DNA of 64,000 nucleotides from Pholiota molesta (taxonomy: Eukaryota; Basidiomycota; Agaricomycetes; Agaricales; Strophariaceae). The translations under genes were made by a program, and so were the position numbers. Under the pieces are notes generated by a model. That model was not told the DNA's origin, ran no database searches, and saw only the letters and a list, made by a program, of their open reading frames with translations. The stretch lies in contig JACGCK010000193.1 in the NCBI GenBank assembly GCA_014925825.1, forward strand, positions 1 through 64,000, given 5' to 3'. Position 1 is the stretch's first letter. Each line of letters opens with the position of its first letter. Below, piece by piece: positions 10,001 to 19,562 of this stretch.

Positions 10001-11438
10001 TTTTGATTATGGACGCCTCTTCTGCGGGGTCGTCGATATATGCGCATACTCCAAAGGAGGAGGTACCACTGGCAACCAAGGATTCTATGGAGGAATCGCA
10101 GGCTCCGGAGTACCTCCCAATTCACCCCACTACGTCTGAGTTCTTTAATTCGCTGTACCAGACCATCGAAGATACAGCAACTTCTGCCCGAGCCACTGAA
10201 GCGGAGAACAATACTCAAAAGCCAACACCCATTGCCTCACAAGAATCGACAACCCAAGTGGAATCGCAGGCCACTAAGCCTACCACCCCAGCGTTTGGCG
10301 AATTTTCCGATTTCTCCGTGACTATGTCGCATCTTCTGCGAGAACTTGAGAAATTCAGTCCCACTGCCCGCCCTGAATCCTCGATGGTTAACACTGCTGC
10401 TGCTCCTGTTGCCGAGAAGGCCGAAAGTGTCGCGGAATCGTCTATCTCCCGTGAAGCTCTTCTCAACGCCCCTGAAGAAAAGCCTACGGACTCCAACCGC
10501 CGAGCTCCATTGTCGCTGTTTGACCTCATAGTTCCTCAATTCGTCCCGAATCCGAACTCTAAATCGGCCGCAGAGAGCACTACGGAGCCGAGCCGTATTC
10601 CGTTGAGCGCAGCTTTCGTCGAGGATGTCACGGTTCCTGACGGGCAAGTTTTCCCGCCTGGAGCCGAGTTTGTCAAGTGCTGGCGCCTCCTCAATGATAG
10701 TGGGCGCGATTGGCCTGAAACGACCGAGCTGGTCTTCGTTGCTGGCGAATCTTTGTCGGCGCAGTCCTCTGCTGCCATGTCTGTCGAGCTGGGCAGAGTC
10801 GCTGCTGGTGCTGAAATTGATGTTTGGACTGGAGAGTTGAAGGTGTGTATCTCATTTTCTTGTTAATGTGCAATCCGAGGATTAATGTCGTTGACTTGTG
10901 CAGGCTCCGGAGGCACCTGGCCGTTATGTGGGTTACTGGAGGTTGAAAGCTGACAATGAGCTCTTCGGTAATAGCCTCTGGATAGAGTAAGTTGCAAACC
11001 TCTATGGCTGTTCTTCTATAACCTGATCTAATTGCCGCCTTTAGAATCAACGTGATGGAGGCAGATTTGCATCACTCCTCTGACGAATCTCTTGCAGCTT
11101 CGTCCATCATCATGCCTGGCGCGTCTTCCACGCAGCCGAGCGAGCACGTCCCGTCTGTCACAGCGCACACCGCATCGATCACTGTTTCTGGTGTGTCCAC
11201 GGAGGACAATATCTCAGACGCCGGATCAGATATGTCGATGATCAGCATTCCGTCGTCGCCCTCTGACGACGAGGACGAGGAGCTCTGGCACGATAGCCGT
11301 TCGCAGACCACTGCTGAGCGCGCCGCGCTTGCTGCTGCCGCTGCCGCTACCGCCGCTGGCTCCCCTGAGGCCTCTGCATCGGCAATGGACTATGTGTTGT
11401 TGTATGATGATAACTCTTCGTCGGAAGAGGAGAAGTGA
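7024..11438 (+). CDS. NBR1: NBR1-type selective autophagy receptor (PB1, 4 ZZ fingers, Nbr1_FW)
   Basis: Twelve exons: 7024-7119, 7171-7387, 7436-7941, 8003-8309, 8376-8632, 8695-8741, 8796-8859, 8908-8953, 9010-9044, 9094-10842, 10904-10986, 11045-11438 (1,266 aa). An N-terminal PB1-like region (1-100) is followed by four ZZ zinc fingers near residues 245-290, 355-405, 447-492 and 508-555, each with paired CxxC motifs. A long disordered Pro/Ser/Glu region comes next, then the four-tryptophan FW domain (about 1028-1140; KCWRL, DVWTG, VGYWRL, LWIEI). The C-terminus DYVLLYDD (about 1251-1258) fits an Atg8-interacting motif: acidic flank, aromatic-x-x-Leu. In this family ZZ and FW domains bind cargo and the motif tethers cargo to the phagophore. 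The frame is continuous across all splices, though two introns are frame-neutral. Confidence 0.92.
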
Positions 11439-11807
11439 GGAACGGTAGGTGGAAGGAAGGGTAAATTGATCCAACTTGTATTTGTATGTTTGACTGATTG
11501 GGTAGGACCTATTGTATATTTTCTCTATTCTTGATGAATCACTTTGTTGGCCATATTGTACAGTATGTAAATATCTCTGGATTCCTGGGCCATTCGTTTT
11601 CTTTTCTCGACATCTATTCGATCTGTTCGTCTTCTCCTCTCATTCACTGCCTCCATAACCATTAAATCACATATCACAATGTATGTTTTGTCGCATAGAG
11701 AATTAGTCCACCTTTTGTCATTGTTATATACACGTTCAGCAATACAATTATGGTCTTCTTCAAATAATTTTGCTCTTCACTATTCGCAGTGGATGTCGAC
11801 ATCCGCG
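11439..11807. other. Convergent 3' region between NBR1 and RIB7
   Basis: The two genes point at each other over 369 bp. I see only AT-rich 3' UTR-like sequence and no further gene. Confidence 0.6.
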
Positions 11808-12758
11808 TCATGGGCCAGGAACCATTGCCACCACAGTATCCTTCCCGACAATTTCTGTATGCACTGCCTTGAACCTGGGCACAACCACACCATCGGCATC
11901 TACCATTGTGGGGTATTCATACCCCACACCTGTGCCACCAACGAGCACAGGCGCCACCGTGATGAGCAGCGCGTCCACAGCCCCAGGCTCGGCGAGGAAA
12001 GACGCGATGATCCGCGCCCCGCCCTCGACCATCAGCGACGTCACCCCCAGCGCGCGCAGCGTCTGCAGGACCGATGGCAGTGACAACGACGTATCGGTGT
12101 CGCTCGCCGGATGATTAGGTAGCACCTCGATAACCCGCGCCCCTGCCGTCTCCAGCGCGTGCCTCCTTTCTAGGAAGGCGCTGTCCTGGCTTGGCGCGCA
12201 GAGCACCCAGGGGCGGCGCCCTGTGCCGGCGTGGAAGTTGCGCAAGAGCTTGCACGTTGGCGGGAGGCGGAGGCGGGTGTCGGCGATGACCGGGCGCGGG
12301 AGGGGGTGTGCGGGTGAGGAGGGCGCGGGGGGCGGGAGGTGGCGCACTATAGTCACAAGTAGAAAGTGGGAGCGAGCTGAGCTCCTAGGTCATGCGGAGG
12401 AGAGCGGAGGGGGACGGCGGCGCACCGTTGAGCTGCGGGTCGTCGTTGATCGCGGTGCGCACGCCGACCAGAATCGCGTCGTGCATCGTGCGCATCCTGG
12501 TCGAGCAAGGTCAATATCCTTTATTTATCCGCAGCGAAAGTGCACCACGCACCAGTGGGTCATGCGCATGCTCTCTGCGCCGCTCAGGATGAGCTGACGC
12601 CCGCCCGCGCCTGCGATCTTCGCGTCCAGCGACTGCGCGAAGGTCAGCGTGACGTGCGGGCGTGGCTCTGGAGGCGGAGAGGCGCCGTGGGTGCAGTGGC
12701 GGAGGCTGGCAACGAGAAATGCAGGGGGCACAGGCTGCGATGATTCTGAGCTGGACAT
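11808..12758 (-). CDS. RIB7: 2,5-diamino-6-(ribosylamino)pyrimidinone 5'-phosphate reductase
   Basis: Exons on the minus strand: 12758-12553, 12496-12426, 12346-11808 (271 aa). It has the RibD C-terminal reductase fold: HVTLTFAQSLDAKIA near residue 35, then TMHDAILVGVRT and NDDPQLN across the first splice junctions, and VTSLMVEGGARI near 200. In yeasts and other fungi Rib7 uses NADPH to reduce the ribosylamino-pyrimidine made from the GTP cyclohydrolase II product, the second step of riboflavin synthesis. Family members are about 240-280 aa, so the length fits. Both introns interrupt conserved blocks that rejoin exactly. Confidence 0.92.
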
Positions 12759-13290
12759 TGCGCTCTAGCGACTCAACTTGTTGAAGAACGAATTGATATC
12801 GAAGTATTTGATCGATTGATCGGGCAACTTAGTTTCGCACAGTACGTATGCGATATGGTATCGAATGTTATTCACGCCCAGTATATGGGCACTTGGCCAG
12901 GGTTGGCCTACTACGCCTCCTGGATCTGGTAAATCGAACGAATTAACCCAGTAAGTATGTACTCGAGTACAGCCTCACAACCGATGAATACACATCCATT
13001 CGCAATGCCAAGGGACTTGTTCCGACTTAGGTAAACCTGTTACTCTGTTCGGGATGTCTGGCGACTCTATGTAGTAAGTATTGGATCTTGACTCCAATTC
13101 GGTATTAAGGTTATCCATGGGAATATACCAGTGCAAATATTTGGCGAAAGTTAAAAATTTTGAGTATTTAAATTTTCCATCTTGATATTGAGCTTCATCT
13201 GCGTTTTGTACCTCACTGTCGAATCATCTTGACGCCTGCTCATTCCTGGATCCTGCACTCAACCAAAAACACAACCCGTACCGCGCGTTC
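12759..13290. other. Gene-free stretch before the BTB pair
   Basis: Contains the RIB7 promoter on one side and the first BTB promoter on the other. No gene, repeat array or RNA gene recognised. Confidence 0.5.
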
Positions 13291-14522
13291 ATGGATACGC
13301 AGCCTTACTGTGATACCCGCTCAAAAAAGCAATTTAGAAAGGACGATTCAGAAGACGTTACCGACTTGGAAGTAGATGCTAATCAGGTTAACTTGGATGA
13401 CATGGAGCCAGTTGTTCGCGATGCAGTGTACTACAAGGAAGATGGAGATTGTGTGCTTCTAGTAGGGAAAGTCCTGTTCAAGGCACGCAACATTTTTTTT
13501 CCTTGCTATCGTACGGACATAAATTAAGCCCCTTCACCCTTCAAGATACATATTGCCATGTTGATGAGAGACCCTCCACGAATAAGTTGGAGCAGGTTCA
13601 AGAACCTTCAACCAAGCACGGATGAGATGCCCCTTGTACTCCATGACAACATCGAGGAATTTAGGGCCCTCTGCTGGATTACATACGCTCTGTGAGGAAT
13701 TTTGTCTGTTTCATCCCGTCTGTTAGCTGACGTTACAACTCAAGTCCACCGGTTTGTATGCAACAATTCAGTCTCGCTACAGCTGATATAGCGAAACTGG
13801 TCTCCCTACATGGAATTTCTAGGGAACATGGCTTCCATTCACACTGGAAGTTCTCCCGAGATATGCTGGGGACACTCTGTGAGGATATAGTGAAGGCTCC
13901 AACAAAAATGGACTACTTCACGGAATGTGATGAAAAGCGTTTACACCGCTTGCTGTTTTTGTCCCAATCGGACCACAGTCTCAGATGTACCCTCCCAAAG
14001 ATATGGATAATCCGCTTACGCAAAACCGGAGAATCTATTTTCTGTGCTCTTGAAATTGCAGAGGTACTAGAGCTTCGTAACTTTATGGCCGAGCTCTACT
14101 ACCTCGAACTTGCAAGGATAGCACCAGTCCCCCTCAAAAATTCGACCGCGTACGATGATCCAGTCAACCATCTACATCTGTCATTAGACCGAGACCAAAA
14201 GGAGGTGTTATTTCGAGGATGCTTCTCCCTCCAACTCTACTGGAGACATACGCTGAAAAAGATCTCGCACAAATCCTTTGAATGTGCAAATCGGAGGACG
14301 CATGGCTGTCGGCGAGTTTGGAAAAACGCTTACGAACGATCCTTGGATTTGGTCCCCGCGACCTTCGATCCATTGCAAGAGTTGAGGGATTTTGAAAAGG
14401 ATATGGCCAAGTTGGCAAAGGACGATAGAGCTCACGTATTTGGTTGCGCTCTCAAATCTATAAAGGGCATGATTACCCAACTGGAGAGCAGTCTTGCTGA
14501 CCACTTCTTTGGTCCCCGTTAA
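13291..14522 (+). CDS. BTB/POZ domain protein, copy 1
   Basis: Exons 13291-13482, 13546-13691, 13745-14522 (371 aa). The motif VRDAVYYKEDGDCVLLVGKVLFK joins across intron 1 to IHIAMLMRD, the usual BTB signature of the large agaricomycete BTB family; EEFRALCWITYAL follows before intron 2. The C-terminal 240 residues match copy 2 throughout (FMAELYYLEL; a cysteine- and histidine-containing C-R-x-V-W stretch). BTB proteins dimerise and often serve as Cullin-3 substrate adaptors, but no specific role can be read here. Intron 1 starts with GC where the paralog has GT, so splicing efficiency is uncertain. Gene 1 stops soon after the conserved LADHF-GP motif, about 10 residues earlier than copy 2. 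Confidence 0.82.
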
Positions 14523-14678
14523 TGTTCAATCCTCGTCCCTAGATAAACCTTGATCACAGTTCCAGATATTGCTGTATATAGTATTCATATGCATGACCGG
14601 ATGGCAGAGTCATATTGGAGTCATAAAATACATTGCGTATTTTCGCTTACAAATTACTGAGGCTGAAGCACTGGCACT

Positions 14679-14757
14679 GCTGAAGGACAACCTTGCCGAC
14701 CGTTTTCTTGGTCCCATCCGCGAGACCAACACAGTCCAGTCTCGAGATAGAGTGTAA
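14679..14757 (+). pseudogene. 3' relic of a third BTB copy
   Basis: Bases 14679-14740 match the end of copy 2 (16239-16300) with about 5 mismatches in 62. They encode the C-terminal motif LKDNLADRFLGPIRETN. No BTB domain precedes it, and copy 1 already has its own version of the motif just upstream, so this is a leftover of a deleted tandem copy. The rest of 14523-15026 holds no gene except the promoter of copy 2. Confidence 0.75.
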
Positions 14758-15026
14758 TTAAATAAATTCATACTCCAGTGTCCAATAGAATCCGCACTCG
14801 AAGGCTGAAGCTCAAGAACTAGACTATAAAGCGCTCCTAATCGGTATCCATTGTTTTTTATCAGCCTTTACAAGGACTTTGTGCTAAGCTCGGCAGAATA
14901 TAACTGTTCTTTGTTTCCAAACTAGGACCTCCGAGACCAGTACTTAAGCTTAAGTGCGAAGCTTTTTGTATCTGCTCCTGACCCCATCTCAACAGTCTCT
15001 ACTATTTAATCCACCACAAAGCTGCC

Positions 15027-16311
15027 ATGGACGACAAGGAAGGCTTGCGCAAACGACAAAGAACAATGAGTCCAGACGAAGACGTGGATATCACCCATAG
15101 TCAAGTCGAATCGGACAAAGAGCCAATTGTCCGTGATGCGCTTTACTACCGCGAGGACGGGGACTGCGTTATTCTAGTAGGGAGAGTGCTGTTCAAGGTC
15201 CGTAAATTTTACTGCTCTTTCTATCATACAGGCGAGAGTAACGCCTTGAAAGATACATGCATTTCTATTGAAGAGAGACTCCGCAACATTTTTGACTGTG
15301 TTGCAGATGAGCCAGAATATGACACTTGAATTTAAAGGCAATACAAACACAGGAAAAACAGACAAAGACCCTCTCATACTACCTGATGACGCCGATGATT
15401 TCAGAGCCCTTTGCTGGATCATGTACGCACGGTAAGTTTTTTTTTCCCCCAGCTGTACCCTTGTAAGTACTAGCTTAGTGCGCACTCGTCGCTGATTTTT
15501 CCGTTGAAGGCCAACAGTTTATATGCAACGGGGCCACCTTACTGAAGACGACGAGCATAAGCTCGTTTCGTTATATCTCGTTGCAAACAGATATCTCTTT
15601 CTGGATCACGCAAACTTTGCTAAAGAACTGCTTGAGCAGCATTATGAGAAATCTGACGACGCAGGCTACTTTATGACGTGCGACATAGATCGCCTTCAAT
15701 CCGCGATGCGAATTGCTGCCCGGGGAGAGGCTGGAGAGGAAGACTCGGAATTCTACCAACTTCTCATGAAAGCATGGCTGCATCGCATAGAAGGCGGAGG
15801 CGAACCCTCTTCATGTGCGTTCGACTTCGCGGAGGCTCTGGGACTCCGGCGCTTTCTGGGCGAACTCTACTATCTCGAGCTCAAAAAGATCGAGCCGGAG
15901 CGCGTCGAAGGCTCGTCTGCATACGCTCATCCTGTCATTAATCTGCCTCCACACCGGAAGCTCGCTTTGTACCAAGGCAGCTGGTCGCTTCGATACTACT
16001 GGGCAGAAGCGCGTCGCAAGGCCATGAACAAACGGTTCATTTGTGCGCACCGTGACCAACATGCCTGCCAGCGCGTTTGGAGTGAATGCTGGGCAACAGC
16101 GGACCTATCCATGTACGAAACACCAATACCGTCCTTCGATCCGCGGCGGGAGTTGATATGGGTCGCAAACAAACTTCCGTTATTAGTAAACAACAGAAAG
16201 GATTGTGCATCAGACACTATCGAAGATATGATAGACGAGCTGAAGGACAACCTTGCCGACCATTTCCTTGGTCCCGTCCGCGAGACCAACCCAATCCAGT
16301 TTCCAGTGTAG
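15027..16311 (+). CDS. BTB/POZ domain protein, copy 2
   Basis: Exons 15027-15197, 15253-15431, 15510-16311 (383 aa). VRDALYYREDGDCVILVGRVLFK joins across intron 1 to IHAFLLKRDSATF, giving an intact BTB core; DDFRALCWIMYAR precedes intron 2. The C-terminal region parallels copy 1 and ends with LKDNLADHFLGPVRETN. The paralog at 13291-14522 has the same intron positions, so the pair arose by tandem duplication after the introns were in place. Cullin-3 adaptor function is possible by family but not shown. Confidence 0.88.
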
Positions 16312-16798
16312 TCAATATCAAGTTAACATTATGTTTCGACACTTTGTCGCATATTATACCCCAACTGAAATTCCTATAAATACACATTCATCAGCGTCCA
16401 TATCGCCGCGAGACCATAACTTGTAAACATAAGTTTCGAACATCCAAGCACGCAAATAGGTATAGAGTCGTCGCAAAGCGACAATTATGGAGGTGCCGCG
16501 TCCAAGAAATTGCAGAATAAGAAGTCGTGAATTATAATCCCTATATCCCAGAATTCAAACCCACAAAAAAACCCCTCATCATCCCTCGGAGAAACAAACA
16601 AATCACCCTACATCTCTCTGCGCACGCACGCACACCCTTCCTCCTGATTTGCGCGCATCGGCAGCGCGGTGCCGTGCCTAGATGCTGGTGTTTCTCCATA
16701 GGCCACTCGCGCACGAAAAGGACCCCGACCAGCAAGCCTGCCATCTCAAACACGGTGGGCAGCGCCGATACTTCACGCCAGAAACCGCCTGCCTGGGC
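16312..16798. other. Convergent 3' stretch
   Basis: Between the stop of BTB copy 2 and the stop of the minus-strand gene. No feature recognised. Confidence 0.5.
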
Positions 16799-18242
16799 CT
16801 ACGAAGCAGCGGCAGGCGGGAGGCCGAGAAACGAGCGCACGCGCTGCGGGAGGGTGGGCTTCCAGCGCTCGCGCGCGCCGCTGGCGTGCCGATGTGGCGG
16901 GAGGGTGGGGATGGTGAGCGGGACGTCGCGCAGCGCCCGCGCGGATTCGTCTGCACGTAGTGGATCAGTCTCAGGATCGCAGAACAAAATCATTATCAAA
17001 ACTCAAGAACTCACAGTATAATACGGGGCCCACGCCGTCGCCGTCCTTCGGGAAGAACACGCTCACCCCGGCGTCCCGCAGGAACTGCACGCCCAGCCGC
17101 CCGGCCTCGCCAGCGCGCGCGATGCGCGCCACCGTCTGCACGCCCTGCACCGTCACCGCCACCTCCACCACCTCGTCCTCCTCCTCGTCGGCGTCCTCGT
17201 CGTGCTCGGCGCTATCGGTGGCGTAGCCGCCCGCATACCCCAGGGCGCGCAGCGTGTCGCGCGCGATGATGGAGTGCGGCAGGCTCGTGTCGAGGATGAA
17301 GTTCGCGGCGACGGCGTCGCTGGGCGCCGGGCTCGCGAACAGCGTCATCACCGAGTGTGGTCGCGCGCCCGGAGAGTGGAGTCCGCCACGCCGCGTGGGC
17401 AACGACGCCGTCGACCCATCGAGATCCTTCAACGTCGGCGGCGGCGGCGGCAGCAGCGTCTGGTCGGAATACGAATACGCGTGCCCGCCCGGCGGCGGCG
17501 GCCTGCCCACCCCATTGACACTGTCCACCGTCTGCGTCGTCCGCCGCGCGACCCACCATGAGGCGCGCCGCCGCGCGCGCGGGGGCGCGGGGCCGGGGCG
17601 CGGGTCGCGCACGATGAGGCGCCACGCGAGGAGGCCGGTGAGGGGCCCGTGCGGGATGCGCACGCCCGCGCAGGGCACGGCGGCGATCTCGGTGGTGTGC
17701 GGGGCGTTGTCCGGGCCCAGGGCGGCGGCGAGCTGTGCGGTGGTGGCGAATGCGCGGAAGGGTGCAGGGGTGCGGGTGGGGTGGATGTGGAGTGGTTCTA
17801 TTTTCGAGGGAGTGTCAGAATGATGCGTTAGAGGTTCGAGGTGGGGGGAGGGGGGAGGCCTACCATCGTATTGCACGGTGTACTTGTCGACGTAGTCGCC
17901 TGAGCGCGAGCGCTGCGGTGGCATCAGCTTCTCGCTGTACGTCCCATCCCCGCCTCCTTTGGGTGATAGGCCATCGGAGTACCCCAATGCCTTCGTCACC
18001 GTCGGGTGGTCGGAGACGGCGGTCGCCTCGGACGCGGAGACGAAGGAGCGCAGCGAGAGGCGGTCGGTGGTGTGCGTCGCCGCGGGCGGGGCGGGGTGCG
18101 CTGGTGTGTGTGTATGTGTGTCGGCGGAGGTGTCGGCGGAGGTGGAGGTGGCGGAAATGCAGGAGCTGGAGGAGCTGGAGCGGGACGGGGGTTCGAGGGG
18201 GCCGCGGCGGGGGCGGTCTGGGTTTGCGAGGGTGAGAGGCAT
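16799..18242 (-). CDS. Unknown protein with a retropepsin-like segment
   Basis: Minus-strand exons 18242-17864, 17797-17015, 16950-16799 (437 aa). I do not recognise a named family. The N-terminal 300 residues are Ser/Pro/Arg-rich. Near residue 320 the stretch ANFILDTSLPHSIIARDTLRALGY resembles the active-site half of retroviral-type aspartic proteases (family form L-D-T/S-G-S-x-x-S-F-I), with DTS in place of DTG. About 65 residues later LGVQFLRDAGVSVFF resembles the second-half LLGxDFL motif. The gene is GC-rich and intron-containing, unlike the retrotransposon in this window. The start was chosen at the ATG about 70 bp below a TATA box; an in-frame ATG 26 codons upstream sits on that box. 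No catalytic claim is made. Confidence 0.62.
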
Positions 18243-18308
18243 GGATGGGGTGAGGTGGTGACGATGGGGGAGGAGCGCCCCTATATAGTGTTGCCGTAGC
18301 GGCAGTGC

Positions 18309-18315
18309 TTTATAT
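18309..18315 (-). promoter_or_regulatory. TATA box of the retropepsin-like gene
   Basis: TATATAA on the minus strand, about 70 bp before the chosen ATG (18242). A second TATATAG lies nearer the start, around 18285. Confidence 0.5.
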
Positions 18316-18320
18316 AGCAC

Positions 18321-19562
18321 ACCACTACGCAGCCACTACGTAGCTCAATCCTGCTTCGCTGTCTGCCATCATACTTGATATATTATCTTTGTTCTTGCTC
18401 GCTATCAACGGGCTCGTGTAGTCGGTCAACGATGCCCGTCTGACCCCAGGACTGACGGGGCTTTGCGCTGATACCATGCGCTGTCATCCCAACAAGATGG
18501 TGGGTCGGATATCATCGACTCTTGTCACTGTGCGCTCGCGACTGCACTCACCATCTGCTGTCGCCGACCCAGCGTCATAAAATTGGATGTACACGTGTGA
18601 GGGCTGTAATCAAATCCTTGGTCAGAGTCTGCACTATGGTCACTGAGTACTGGTGGGCTGTGCGTCCCTAGTTATATCAGGCTCCAGCCAGGGCGAAAGC
18701 TAATGACATCATACGTCTTGGGGGCAATGGGCAATAGAGGAAGCAGCAGGCTGCTGTACGCCCATCAGTACCTGAACTTCCCTGGTCGTTGAATGAAAGA
18801 GCTAAGTAACAGGAAGTGCGTGCTCGTCGCCGGCCTGAAAAATGTGCAGAGGAATCCACAGAAGTCCACGGAGCCATTGTCAAGCTATAGGAAACGGTTG
18901 CACATACATGAGGTCTTATTTGGCCACCTCATGAGGCGAGATGAGGCGTCGGTAAGAACGTCTGGGATTAAAAAACTCCGAGTTGGAGTCTGAGGACAAT
19001 GAGCTGATCTCTCAGAATCATAATTGTCGGAGTGGAACATATGTTTCCAGGGCGCAAAGCAAGCGCAACATTTTTAGTTGTCTCTCGATGCATTAGCATC
19101 TCTAATCCAGGAGAAATTTTCAGAGAATCGCAAAAATATTGGTACCTCTGGGTACTCAGGACCAGTTTTTGGGACATAATACGTTGTCCTTGGTGTATGT
19201 TTTGAGAAAAACAAAGAAAAAACTACAAAATGAAAAGGGTATGGTCAAGATATTTTTAGAACCAAGCGCAATCGTGATGAAAAGTACGCGTGCGGTCACG
19301 CGTGACTAGCCGACGATTGTGCGCGATTGTGAGGAGTGCCACTGACCACCATCGCCCATCGCCCATTGTCTTCCGTTGTCGTCGCGGGCCCACTATAAAA
19401 TGCTGTCCCTGTTCTCATGTCTCTACATTTTCCCCCATCTTCACCCCCGAGGCCCCATCCTGGCGTCTAATTCCTCGCTCTCTCCCGGCACCCCTGGCAC
19501 CTGATTCCCCATCGCCTCCTCGCCACTCATCACCGCCTTTTTATCAGTCCCCTTTGACTATC
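18321..19562. other. Divergent intergenic stretch and FunK1 promoter
   Basis: No gene recognised. A TATAAA at 19394-19399 lies about 170 bp before the FunK1 start and argues against in-frame ATGs further upstream. Confidence 0.5.

Noticed and set aside
15202..15231. 30-bp intron in BTB copy 2 using GTAAAT and CATACAG
   Set aside because: Too short for this genome, and it gives a frame that stops before the conserved DDFRALCW block. The 55-bp intron 15198-15252 restores the BTB motif.
17212..18299. Several long plus-strand frames over the retropepsin-like gene
   Set aside because: Gly/Arg-rich shadows of a GC-rich coding strand. The minus strand has the splice sites and a TATA promoter.
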